From NCBI RefSeq assembly GCF_019175385.1, contig NC_083339.1:50644282-50708281 (forward strand): 64,000 nucleotides of DNA. The letters are read 5' to 3'. A program made the position numbers and the translations under genes. The notes under the pieces are model-generated. The model was not told where the DNA came from. It saw only the letters and a list, made by a program, of their open reading frames with translations, and ran no database searches. This DNA comes from Lycium barbarum. Taxonomy: Eukaryota; Streptophyta; Magnoliopsida; Solanales; Solanaceae. Positions 10,931-21,714 of this stretch are shown here, one piece after another; positions within the stretch are counted from its first letter, which is position 1, and each line of letters opens with the position of its first letter.

Positions 10931-11207
10931 ATAATGGTGGTGTTTCATCTTGAATCTCTCCTGAGGGTTGAAATAAGTGCGGATATACGGATTTCATTTT
11001 CTCTTCCGCCTCTCAAGTCATTTCTTCTCAGTTGTTGTTTCGCCACAAGACTTTGACTGAAGTTACTTCCTTATTTCGAAGTCTTCGTACTTGCCTTTCT
11101 AAGATGGCAATGGGCACTTCTTCATATGCTAGATTTTCTGTCACTTGCACATCATCTATTGGGACAATTTTTGTGGGATCCCCAAAACACTTGCGGAGCA
11201 TTGAGAC
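10931..11207 (-). pseudogene. E2 integrase tail with chromodomain (separated by S1)
   Basis: C-terminal piece of the E2 integrase. The frame continues from 14064 and gives CFGDPTKIVPIDDVQVTE, then YEEVPIAILERQVRRL and SVKVLWRNNN, the chromodomain. Two in-frame stops follow (in NNN-stop-EEMT-stop), where E3 has NNNREEMTWE, so Arg and Trp codons became TGA. The frame then continues EAEEKMKSVYPHLF to a terminal stop near 10934. Confidence 0.85.
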
Positions 11208-11960
11208 TGTCACGACCCATCCCCGTAGGCCGTGACTAGTGCCCGAACTGGGCTCCCCTACGCGCTCATTTACCAAATTCAGCATACAGACGACTCGTAT
11301 ATAAATGAATATCAGACATGGCTCCACACTGGTGCCTACAACCATATATACTGCATAGAAGCCGGCAAGGCTATCATACTATACATAACGTACAAAAGCA
11401 TACATACATGCGGCCGATAGGGCTGCCACGGCGGATGGGCCGCCCAAACGCAATTCACACAACGCGTCCAAACAAAACTGTACATTACCCACGTCTATGT
11501 CTACAGACCTCTAATACGGAACAACAGAATCAGATGACGGGACAGGGCCCCGCCGTACCCTGAATAAACATAAACATATACATCGGAAGAGTATGTACCC
11601 AAAACGTCGGCTCCGGAACAAAGGGAGCACTCCGAACCGCAAAAGGGAAATCCTACGCCGGTGGGTCACCAAAACGTGAATCTGTACCTGCGGGCATGAA
11701 ACGCAGCCCCCGAAGAAAGGGGGTCAGTACGAAAGATGTTCTGAGTATGCAAAGCATGAAGTACAGAAAACGAAGACATAACCGAAGTAAAATGTACAGA
11801 AGGTGAGCACAATAGCCAAAATACCAAAGTGTTGCATCTGACGTACAAATCATACATAAAAGGTTCCGGAAGACAAATACGGCAATCAAAATTCCAAAAT
11901 ACATTGCTTTCCTTTGAAAAACATTTCTGTCTCATACACACAGAAAATCAAACACACCAT

Positions 11961-12200
11961 TACCGCGGCCAAGAGTCCAGCGGTCACTATCACACATACC
12001 GCGACCAAGTGTCCAGCGGTTAGCATCCCAAACCCGACATACCGCGGTCAGGGGTCCAGCGGTCAATGTCGCAGATACCGCGGTCAGGGGTCCAGCGGTC
12101 AACATCACATAGTGCGGCATACCGCGGTCAGGGGTCCAGCGGTCAATGTCGCACACACCGCGGTCAGGGGTCCAGCGGTCAATGCCACACAGTGCGCACA
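11961..12200. repeat. 36-44 bp tandem repeat in S1 (about 6 units)
   Basis: Units read ACCGCGGTCAGGGGTCCAGC then GGT plus a variable spacer. GC-rich within an AT-rich LTR; CCGCGG and the flanking arms are partly self-complementary. Open frames across it in both directions are repeat artefacts. Confidence 0.9.
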
Positions 12201-13730
12201 ATAATACAAGTGCCAACTTTATTACTTTCCAAACATAAGTCACACATGCCAGAATCATGCATCACACAAGAATCGTATATCAGGAAAAATACAGAAGGTA
12301 AGTAGCTTATCCAAAATATCAGAATACTTACTTTTATATCATACAAGAATGGCTCAAGTGAGACAAGCGAAGGAAGTTTCGGAACTTGTGGGCCCACCTC
12401 GGGTCAAGTCGAGGTGGCGGATATAAATTACAAACATTGGACTCTATGGAGTCATCCAAGAAAGTTTCAAAGCAATCCGAATACGCTTGTGGAAGTTATG
12501 GATGTTTAGACACTTTTCCAACAAAACATAAGAATTATAGTTCAATTACATTGAACGAATAGTATTCAAAATCAAACTCGGGTTTCGATGGACAGAATTG
12601 TTCCCGAGGCTCAAGTCTTGACCTATTATACATAGGACATGCCAAAAGAAGGAAAGGGTGAGCTTTACATACCTTTCACCCTTCTTACGCTTGCCCAAAC
12701 TCAAATCCCGTTTGCTCCAAAATCTACACTTGGTCACAATTACCAAATATGAATTTCAAGCTTTTAATAATCCAAACTTAAGTACATATTTGTCTACCGA
12801 AATTTCGGCAGCATTTCCCCTATAAACTCGACATCCCCGAGAGTTAACTCGGCCATAATATATCAATAATAACAACCCAACAATACCAACAATATCAACA
12901 ATCATCACAAAACACATTATGACATAAATAGTCTTATTTTCTACATAGTTCAACAACTTCCATTCCAACTTCACAATTTTAAACTAATATCAACATTTCC
13001 ATGTTCATTAATTTACTTAAGACCATATAAATACGATTCGGGACCATTCACATATAATTCGAGAGCGCCCCATATTATTCCACAAAATATGTCATAATTC
13101 CATCAAAACCATAATTCACCTAAAACTTCCAATCTTCCACATAATCATTCACAACACATTTTCATCTTCCAATTTCATCAACAATCATCATAATTTGCAT
13201 CTTTCAACTTCATTCTCATAGTTACATAGACTATAATAAAATCGCACACTTTCCGACAACAACTTAGTAACAATTTTCTCATGCCAACTAAAACCATTAG
13301 CCTTCCATTTTCATCACAAGGCTACAACAACATGATTAACATACTAAATAATTTAATTTATGATCCTCTTCCACTTAATGTTCACGGCCAACACTCATAC
13401 ATCCACACATACAAAATTTTCATACTTTTCATTCATTCCTACATACTATAACATATATAACCTTCCATAACATGATAAGAACATGAAAGTCTTACCTTTT
13501 TCCCAAGATTTCCACTTGCCACTAAAGTTGTTCCCTTGCCAAATAATTATACCATGTTGGAGAGGGTTTTGAGCTTAATGGAAATACAAGAGAATTAGGA
13601 TTTTTGGATCAAAGATTGAGGGGCAAAATTTTTTCTCTTCTCTTCTTTTTCTCCTCTTGGCCGAAGGCCTTTCTCTTTCTCCTCTCTATCTTCTTTTGTT
13701 TTACTTTGTCTTGAACCTTCTATGGATAAT

Positions 13731-13741
13731 CATCTATATAT
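13731..13741 (-). promoter_or_regulatory. Putative S1 TATA box
   Basis: Minus strand ATATATAGATG, about 320 bp from the LTR sense start and about 240 bp upstream of AAG|GTAAGA, the same spacing class as E2-E5. Confidence 0.5.
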
Positions 13742-14063
13742 TTATCCTCTTAATTAATTTGTCACATGGAATAATTCCATGGACTTGGGCCTTTGGCCAT
13801 AGGGCCGGCCACCCCCTCCAATTGGGCCTTAATTTTCATTACTTATTTTGAGCCCAATGACATATAGATCGCATTTTGTAATTCCCGAAACTAATTTTCA
13901 AAATTCCAATTTTTCCCTTGGCCTTCCTCCGTATTCCTGCACCAATATCTTTCATGAGCAACACACACATATTGGCTACAACCAAAATATGGCCTCATTT
14001 CTTTCAACCCAAAATTTATTTCGAATTCTCCGAATTCGCAAAAATGCGGGATATAATAGAGAC

Positions 14064-15386
14064 ATGGAAGACTGGATGGACTAATTCAAGTTCTGAAGGC
14101 AAGTCCAATTCATAGGCTACATGACCCACCTTGCGGATAATTTTATAGGGTTCAATGTATCGAGGACTTAACTTCCCTTTCTTGCCAAATCTCATCGCCC
14201 CTCTCATTGGCGACACTTTCAAAAATACCCAATCATCAACTTGAAATTCCAAGTCTCGCCGGCGGTTGTTCGCATAAGATTTTTGGCGACTTTTGGCTGT
14301 TAACAATCGATCTCGGATCACCTTGACTTTTTCTACCGCTTGCTGAATCAATTCAGGGCCTATTAGCTGTACTTCTCCTATATCAAACCATCCGATTGGA
14401 GACCTAAACTTCCTTCCATATAATGCTTCATATGGAGCCATTTGGATACTGGAATGGTAGCTGTTGTTATATGCAAACTCAATCAAAGGTATATGATCAT
14501 CCCAACTACCACCAAAGTCTGAAACACATGCTCTTAGCATATCCTCCAAGGTCTGAATAGTATGTTCAGCTTGCCCATCAGTCTACGGATGAAATGCCGT
14601 GCTAAGCTTCACTTGAGTACCTAGACCTTCTTGAAAGGATTTCCAGAACTTGGTTGTAAATTGTGATCCTCTATCTGTGATAATGGATAGTGGAATACCA
14701 TGGAATCGTACAATTTCCTTAAGATACAACCTTGCATAATCTTTAGCCGAGTATGTGGTTCTGACCGGAAGAAAATGAGCTGCTTTCGTGAGTCTGTCCA
14801 CGATTACCCATATGGAATCATACTTGCCTCGAGAACGAGGTAACCCTACAATAAAATCCATGTTGATCACTTCCCATTTCCAAGTAGGGATTTCCATTGC
14901 TTGCAATAATCCTCCTGGTTTTTGATGTTCGATTTTCACCTGCTGGCAATTTGGACATTGGGCTACAAATTCTGCTATGTCTCTCTTCATGCCATCCCAC
15001 AAATATATCAATTTGAGATCGTGATACATCTTTGTTGCACCTGGGTGAATAGAATACCAAGCATAATGGGCTTTTTCTAGAATTCGACGACGCAATTCTG
15101 TGACATTCGGCATACATAGCCTGCCTCGGTATCTAAGAATTCCATATGGGGAGATTTCGAACGGATAATTCTCTTTTTCATGAAATACATCTCTATAATA
15201 GCTCAACTGAGGATCTTCATATTGTTGCTCTTTCACTTCTATATTCAGGGAAGAAACCGTGGGATCATTAATACTAATCCCTGCAATACCCGAATCAATT
15301 GCACGTACTCCAAGATTAGCTAGTTGGTGGAGCTCATGAATCAATTCTTTCTTTTCCAGAGGAACTTCACATAAGCTGCCCATTGA
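14064..15386 (-). pseudogene. E2 integrase: zinc finger, DDE core, GPY motif (broken)
   Basis: Integrase joining element cDNA to the host. HHCC finger: HYAWYSIHPG and later CPNCQQVK. Core: MDFIVGLPRSRGKYDSIWV (first Asp), SIITDRGSQFTTKFW (second Asp), DGQAEHTIQTLE (Glu), so all three catalytic residues remain. GPY/F region: IEPYKII. Breaks: a TAG at 14583-14585 in FHP-stop-TDGQ (CAG to TAG), and S1 splits the tail at 14059. The upstream boundary is a stop at 15387-15389 after DALSR. Confidence 0.9.
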
Positions 15387-15968
15387 TCAGCGGCTAAGCG
15401 CATCAGGTACTACATTTGCATTTTCGGGGTGGTATAAAATGTTCACATCATAATATTTCAATAACTCTAACCACCGCCTCTGCCGCAGATTCAACCCCTT
15501 TTGTTTGAAAATGTACTGAAGACTCTTGTGATCTATATAAATATCGACATGCACCCCACACAAGTAATGTCTCCACATTTTTAATGCATGAATAACTGCA
15601 GCCAATTCGAGATCGTGGGTTGGGTAGTTCTTTTCATGTTTCCACAACTGTCTCGAAGCATAAGCAATGACTTTACCGTGCTGCATTAACACACATCCTA
15701 ACCCCACGCCGGAAGCATCACAGTACACCACATAACCATCTGGCCCTTCTGGAAGTGTTAAGACTGGAGCTGAGGTTAATCTGTCCTTGAACTCTTGGAA
15801 GCTGCGTTCACAAGAATCATTCCATTGAAATTTAACTGACTTCTGGGTTATCTTTGTCAATGGAGCCGAAATAGACGAAAACCCTTCTACGAACCTTCTA
15901 TAGTAACCTGCCAATCCCAGAAAACTACGGACTTCTGTAGGCGTCGTAGGCCTTGGCCAAGTCTTCAC
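15387..15968 (-). pseudogene. E2 RNase H domain
   Basis: Removes RNA from the RNA:DNA hybrid. Open for 193 codons with [25 protein letters not shown] and YIDHKSLQY carrying the expected acidic residues, and the end motif DALSR. Preceded by the connection region [23 protein letters not shown] upstream (15993-15995) and one downstream (15387-15389) cut it from the polyprotein, so it would not be translated from an intact frame. Confidence 0.9.
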
Positions 15969-15992
15969 AGCTTCGATTTTCTGAGTATCAAC

Positions 15993-16892
15993 TCAAATAC
16001 CATCATCTGAAATAACGTGACCCAGAAATGTCACAGAATTCAGCCAAAACTCGCACTTTGAGAACTTTGCATACAATTCGCGGGTTCGAAGAATTCCAAG
16101 AACAATACGTAAGTGATCGACATGTTCTAATTCTGTGCGATAGTACACCAGAATATCATCAATAAATACTATCACGAATAAATCCAAGAGAGGCCTGAAT
16201 ACGTTATTCATCAAATTCATGAACACTGCCGGAGCATTGGTCAACCCAAACGACATCACCCGAAACTCATAATGGCCATATCTCGTTCTGAAAGTTGTTT
16301 TAGGAATATCTTCTTCTCTAACCCTCACTTGATGATAACCCGACCTCAAGTCTATCTTGGAAAACCACTTGGCACCCTGTAGTTGATCAAGCAAATCGTC
16401 AATCCTTGGGAGAGGATATTTGTTCTTTATTGTCACCTTGTTCAACTGCCTATAATCGATGCACATTCGTAGGGAACCATCTTTATTTCTCACAAACAAG
16501 ACTGGTGCTCCCCACGGCGATGAACTGGGTCTAATAAACCCTTTCTCAAGCAAATCTTTCAACCGTGCCTTTAGCTCTTTCAATTCTGCTAGAGCCATTC
16601 GATACGGAGGGATAGAAATAGGCTTGGTGTCCGACAACACATCGATGGAAAAATCAATCTCTCTTTCTAGGGGAAGACCTGGAAGTTCATCTGGAAATAC
16701 ATCCGGAAATTCATTCACTACCGAAACAGATTGGAAAGTTGGAGACGTTGCTTCGGTGTCATGTACTCGGACTAAGTGATAAATATAGCCCTTGGCTATC
16801 ATCTTTCGTGCCTTAAGGTAGGAAATAAACCTACCTTTTTGAGATGCTGCATTACCCTTCCATTCAAGCACGGGCTCTCCCAGAAATTGAAA
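15993..16892 (-). pseudogene. E2 reverse transcriptase
   Basis: Copies element RNA to DNA. About 292 open codons: [67 protein letters not shown] and the catalytic FIDDILVY (Asp-Asp at about residues 238-239, near 16155-16160). Catalytic residues are intact. It ends at TGA 15993-15995, where E3 has Arg in DGIRVDSQ, and is cut off from protease by TGA 16893-16895. Confidence 0.93.
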
Positions 16893-17351
16893 TCAAACTA
16901 TTTTCATTCGGCAATCAACATTAGCATAACATAAAGCCAACCAATCCATACCTATAATCATATCGAAACCTAGCATTTCCAGCTCAATTAAATCAGCTTT
17001 GGTTTGGCGATTGCATATCACAAGCACACAATTTCTATACACCCGTCTAGCTATTACGGGATCACCAACCGGAGTAGATACCTCAAAAGGTTTTATTGGC
17101 TCGGGTTTCACCCCAATACGACCAGTAACATACGGAGTAATATAAGAGAGTGCAGAACTCGGATCTATCAATGCATATACATCATGGAAAAATATAGATA
17201 ATATACCTATAACCACATCCGGGGAAGACTCAAGATCCTGTCGTCCGGCTAACGTAAGCACACGGGGCTGAGTGGCACCTGAAGTAGATGCTCCCGCTCT
17301 ACCTCTACCTCGACCTGCTGACATTTGGGGAGTCTGCCCTACCAGGCGCAC
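16893..17351 (-). pseudogene. E2 protease (retropepsin-like)
   Basis: Aspartic protease that cleaves the polyprotein. FFHDVYALIDPSSALSYI holds the active-site Asp but has Ser where E3 has Gly (DPGST); further TPVGDPVIARRVYRNC and FDMIIGMDWLA. The frame closes in KIV-TGA-FQF (16893-16895), the same codon position as the stop in E3. Whether the enzyme could fold with the Gly-to-Ser change is uncertain. Confidence 0.85.
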
Positions 17352-18564
17352 TAAAGAGGAACCAACTGCTGATCCTGTGGGCTGAACCCCACCTCTACCA
17401 TACCTCGAGGGACAGTCTCACATCAAATGCCCAGTCTGTCCACAAACATAGCAAGCATCTGTGCCCTGGCGATATGGCCCCGAGTGTAATTTTCTGCACT
17501 GGCTACATCGTGGAACTGGTGGTCTCCTCTGACTATAATCACCCCTAAACTGGGAACCCGAAGCTCTCGAACTCTGATCCTATCCTGAAGGAAAGGAGCG
17601 ATCAAATCTCCTGTCTGCAAATCGTGGAGGCGCACTAGTCACCGACTGACTTGAATGTCGGGAATAAGTCTGCCTCGATCCCCCTCTATAATCACTACCT
17701 GTCCCCATAGATCTGGCCCTCTTTGTTTGCCTTCTATCAATGTCGCCATCACCCCTTTGCGGATGTCGTTGTCCTTCTAAATTCTGGGCATGGGCTTGTA
17801 TTCAGAAAATATCCATCCCTTCTTGTAACGAAGCCGTCAAGAAATCCTTGAACAAATGTGGCCCCAAGCCACTCACAAAGTGATGCACTCTATCTCCCAT
17901 GTCGGCCACCATGGTCGAAGCATATCTAGCCAAGGAATTAAATTGAAGGCTATATTCCCGGGCACTCATGTTTCCTTGCTTTAGGTTTAAGAACCTATCC
18001 GCTCTAGCTCGGCGGACCTCGGGTGGCAAATAGTGACGGATGAAAGCATATACAAATTCTTGCCATACCGGAGGAGGTGCATTTTCTTTTCTTGATGCTA
18101 GCCAATTATTGTACCACAATACCGCCACATCTCGGAGTCTATAAGATGCCAACTCCACAGATTCAGTCTCGGAGGCATGAATAATCCTTAATGTTCTCAG
18201 CATCTCATCAATAAAACCTTGCAGGTCTTCATCCGGCTTTGACTCGAAAAACTCCGGAGGATTTAAACTCATAAAATCACGGGCTTTGGTACTAGCTGCC
18301 CGATCACTTGAACTCACATTCAGCCGCTGTGCCTGGGCGGCAACCAACTGTGTCAATAGATGAATGGCCTCGGTCAGTTGTTGACCCGAAGCAACCGGTG
18401 GAGAAACTGGAGTTGAGGATCCTCCTTGTTCTTCTACATTAGGCGGGGTAGAGGAAGTGTTAGATAGGGCCTCATTATGTGACTCTCCCTCTTCTACATT
18501 CATTGGTGGCTCTCTTTCTACCCGCCTTTTTGTCGTAGTCTTGCCCTTCTGGGCGGCTATAGCT
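17352..18564 (-). pseudogene. E2 gag (start codon lost, several stops)
   Basis: Structural capsid/nucleocapsid protein. The start region aligns with MPPKKATAAQKGK of E3, but here the Met codon is ATT (IPPKGKAIAAQKGK, about 18559-18583), so initiation is lost; the first in-frame Met is at 18503. Capsid core: FFESKPDEDLQGFIDEMLRT, SYRLRDVAVLWYNNW, HYLPPEVRRARADRF. Stops: TGA 17802-17804, TAG 17580-17582, and TGA 17418-17420 inside the CCHC knuckle (CYVCGQTGHLM-stop-DC). Confidence 0.88.
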
Positions 18565-18787
18565 TTTCCCTTTGGCGGAATTTCTCAAATCATAACACAC
18601 TATTATGAGGGGAAAATCTTATAACACGTCTCTATCGCACGATCTCTTAAGATGAAACACGGTCATTTTTCTTAAATGCCCTATAGCCTCTTGTTTATTA
18701 GTGTGGCACACAACACACCATAAACAAGACTCTACTAGACACGGCTCGTAGACACTTCCTAGGACTGAACTGCTCTGATACCACTTT
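18565..18787 (-). other. E2 5' leader with PBS
   Basis: PBS TGGTATCAGAGCA (18771-18783) matches the initiator tRNA-Met type exactly, 4 nt from the LTR. The leader shares AGAGTCTTGTTTA, the GTGTGTTGTG block and AGATCGTGCGATAGAG with the E3-E5 leaders, although GTGCAC is not preserved here. The acceptor-like end TTTGAG lacks the CAG seen in the others. Confidence 0.8.
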
Positions 18788-18869
18788 TGTCACGACCCGA
18801 CTAAGGGCCGTTACGGGTACCCGGGGCTAACCACCAAGCACCACTCATTTCCTTACTCGCATAATCATT
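18788..18869 (-). repeat. E2 5' LTR, first 82 bp (split by E3)
   Basis: TGTCACGACCCGACTAAGG, homologous to the start at 7999. It breaks off at CATAATCATT where E3 is inserted and resumes after 39597. Confidence 0.92.
18865..18869. repeat. E3 target-site duplication TCATT (partner 39598-39602)
   Basis: Perfect 5-bp direct repeat on both sides of E3. The uninterrupted 3' LTR of E2 reads ATAATCATTATAAACTTA, confirming the empty site. Confidence 0.95.
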
Positions 18870-18987
18870 TGTCACGACTCAGCCCCGTGGGCCATGACTA
18901 GTGCCCGAGCTAGACACCCATATGTACCTGTCAAACATAATCAGACTAATACTATAGGTCCTCATTCAATCACATCGTAACAACATA

Positions 18988-19172
18988 CGCAAACCGACGA
19001 GGCTGCCACTGTATATATCATTATACTACGCAAGCCGACAAGGCTGCCATTACATATCAGTATATTACGCAAGCCGACAAGGCTGCCACTACATATCAGT
19101 ATATTACGCAAGCCGACAAGGCTGCCACTACGAAACGATAATATATGCAAGCCGGAAAGGCTGCTACCACGT
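18988..19172. repeat. 39-bp minisatellite (5 units) in E3 3' LTR
   Basis: Unit core GCAAGCCGACAAGGCTGCCA. The 5' LTR has only three units (26897-27002), so two were gained or lost after insertion. Related single units occur in E4, E5 and E6 LTRs. Confidence 0.92.
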
Positions 19173-19443
19173 CAGAACATCCACAATAACTATATAGACA
19201 CAGCTGATAAAATCTGTACACAACCCACATACATGTCTACAGACCTATAAGAGTATCAACAGTGAAATATGACGGGACAGGGTCCCGTCGTACCCCTGGA
19301 CAAACATATATATATATACATAAGAAGGTCTGTACCAAAAATATAGGCTCCGGGACAATGGAGAACTCCAAAATAGTTGAATAGAAGTCCTAAGCTGGCG
19401 GATCACCAAAGCGAGTATCTGCACCTGCGGGCATGAAACGCAG

Positions 19444-19461
19444 CCCCCCGAAGAAAGGGGG
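19444..19461 (-). other. LTR stem-loop (CCCCCC / GGGGG)
   Basis: C-run, loop GAAGAAA, G-run, then TCAGTAC. On the sense strand: GTACTGA, CCCCC, TTTCTTC, GGGGGG. The 5' LTR copy is at 37360-37377. Same position as the differently sequenced stems in E1, E2, T1 and S2. Confidence 0.75.
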
Positions 19462-21266
19462 TCAGTACGAGATATGTACTGAGTATGTAAAGCATAAAAT
19501 ACAGTAAAGAGGATCATAACTGAAATACGGAGTGCAGGAGACAAGTATAACATCCAGAGTACCAAAACACTTGCCTTTTTAAACATAAATCATGCATGTC
19601 AATATCATATATCATACCCGGCCCATTATGGGACTCGGTGAATAAAGTCATCATATGTCCTCCTTGCCGCCATAACATATCATCATATCATCATGTCATC
19701 ATATATATATATATATACCGTACCTGGCCCTCTAGTGAGGGACTCGGTGAACAATGCAGTGAAACTGTGCACGATAACATACCCGGCCCGGGACTCGGTG
19801 AAAGACATATTGAGGCATGCACGAGCAAAGTAGTGAGCAACCATATGCAATTTAATACATTATCAAGACTCAAACAGAATAAGAAGAAGGGATTTACACC
19901 TGAGTATCAATAGCGACAATCATACCAAATATCCCTCGAACGTCATCATAAATAATATCAAAAGATCCTTAGGAACCATAGACATATGTCAATATAGAAT
20001 GAAACAGCTTATAGAAGTCAAGGACCTCAGTTATCGTAGAGTTTCTAGGAATAAGAGCTTATATATATATCGACTATTATCCAACGTATAGGAAACTGAA
20101 GAGGGAAGCTCAATAATTTTAAGAGTTTTACCATCAAGAAGTAAATAGGAATCATGAATCACACTCGAAACTTATGAATGGAATTACCCCAAAGCTCATA
20201 TCATTCGTCACTTAAATCTAAGACATGCAAAAAGAAAGAAGGGACAACTTTACATACCTTTGGCGTTTAATCCGTGACTCGATATGTATACGTTGCCCAA
20301 AAGGTATTGACCTATATTAAGACTTTAAGACCACGGTTAAGCTACGAAAGGGCATAAAACGTATTGCAACGTTAGTAGTTTATTTCTAGACAATTGGGCA
20401 GCACTTCCCCTATATTGCTCTATTTCCTCACATTTAAGCCAGCCATATAACAATCAACACAACAACAACCAAAGCACGTATAAGTTATCGCATTAAGAAT
20501 TAGTCGAAACAAGATCCGAGGATGCTTCAAAACAGCCCACATAATATAAGAATGCCCGACACACTCAAATGTGTGAAATATGCACCCAACAAGCCACATA
20601 CGTTTCGCATACGATATTTTATACGTTTCCTTCTCATCATATTAGTGATTCAAATTAGCAACAACACAACAACGACCTTGACTTCCATATACAAAGAAAT
20701 TATCCTAACATTAATAAGTCCTAAAGCAGCCCATCAATCATAACAACACATATACTTGCTTATAACCATATTTCCATTCCTTTCCACACAACTAAATCAT
20801 TCTCGAATATAATACAATTAAAATTTTAAGCATCAAATTCTTTCACTTTCGTCACACGATCAACAACAACCATAACGACAACAACATCAAAATTAATTCA
20901 CCCTTCTTAATCAAACCAGCCCTCTACTCGGCTCAATATACACTTTAATATTAACATACATATCCCCTTATATTCAACACACATCTACCTACTTACACAA
21001 GTTTAAACTACCTCCAAAACGTGTGGAAAAAGATTGAATCTTACCTTAACGATCTTGGTTGCCGCCTTCAACGATTCAATTCACGTTGCAATTCCGTTGA
21101 ACACCTACAAACCCTTAGAATTTAAGCTTCCAAATTCACTTTCACCAAAGGTCATTCTCGGCCAACCATGGCTATGGTCGAGAGCTCTCTCTTGCACTCC
21201 ATCTTAATTTCTCTCTTTCACTTTAGTTGAAATGTTGAAATGATGACCCATGAGTCATCTTGGTGG

Positions 21267-21276
21267 CTTATATATG
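21267..21276 (-). promoter_or_regulatory. Putative E3 LTR TATA box
   Basis: Minus strand CATATATAAG about 330 bp from the LTR sense start. The copy in the 5' LTR is at about 39261-39270. Confidence 0.6.
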
Positions 21277-21601
21277 TGCCCCCTAGGCCCTACATGTGCC
21301 CTCCTAATGTGTCACCTAATTTCCTCTTTTTGTTTTAATTAATTCGGGTGGGGCCCACACATAGTAATTAGGCTAATTCATTTTTAATTAATCACTAATT
21401 ATTACCTAATAATCTAATCAAAATTAATTAGTCCCTAATCTCTAATAATATTTCTACACTAAATAAATTTATAAACAATTTTGTGTACTAATTAGAATTG
21501 AAAATTAAAGGTTTCTATTTCGTATCCGAAAATGATACCGTCTTTAACTTGAGTCGATTCTCTTGCGAATAACTTGACGTATAAAAATACGGGATATAAC
21601 A

Positions 21602-21637
21602 TCCTTCCCCCCTTTAGAACATTCGTCCTCGAATGTT
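21602..21637 (-). other. E3 polypurine tract and hairpin
   Basis: Minus strand AAAGGGGGGAAGGA abuts the 3' LTR. Hairpin AACATTCG-TCCT-CGAATGTT at 21618-21637, 8 perfect pairs. Confidence 0.88.
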
Positions 21638-21714
21638 GAATTGGTCCCGTAAGGTTTTATATGAATCTTGGGGAAGTCTCCCTTATTGTTATAACATATA
21701 GTTTCATCGGTCAA

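Larger units (their letters stand above)
11208..14058 (-). mobile_element. S1: solo LTR (2851 bp) in E2 integrase
   Basis: Starts TGTCACGACC, ends GGATATAATA (CA end mutated to TA), with identical GAGAC on both sides (11203-11207 and 14059-14063) and no internal domain. It is the product of LTR-LTR recombination. The family is close to E3 but distinct. It holds the CCCCC/GGGGG stem (11707-11723), a repeat array (11961-12200), the 15-mer at 12807-12820, AAG|GTATGT at 12666-12672, a donor AAG|GTAAGA (GT at 13494-13495) and a TATA box at 13731-13741. Confidence 0.93.
18870..21601 (-). repeat. E3 3' LTR (2732 bp)
   Basis: TGTCACGACTC to GGATATAACA. Holds the 39-bp minisatellite (18988-19172), the CCCCC/GGGGG stem (19444-19461), a short (TA)n near 19701-19718, AAG|GTATGT at 20251-20257, the 15-mer variant at 20396-20410, the donor AAG|GTAAGATT (GT at 21043-21044) and a TATA box at 21267-21276. 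Confidence 0.93.

Noticed and set aside
11914..12305. Open frames encoding RGQGSSGQ repeats
   Set aside because: Produced by the 36-44 bp GC-rich minisatellite in S1; open in several frames and both strands.
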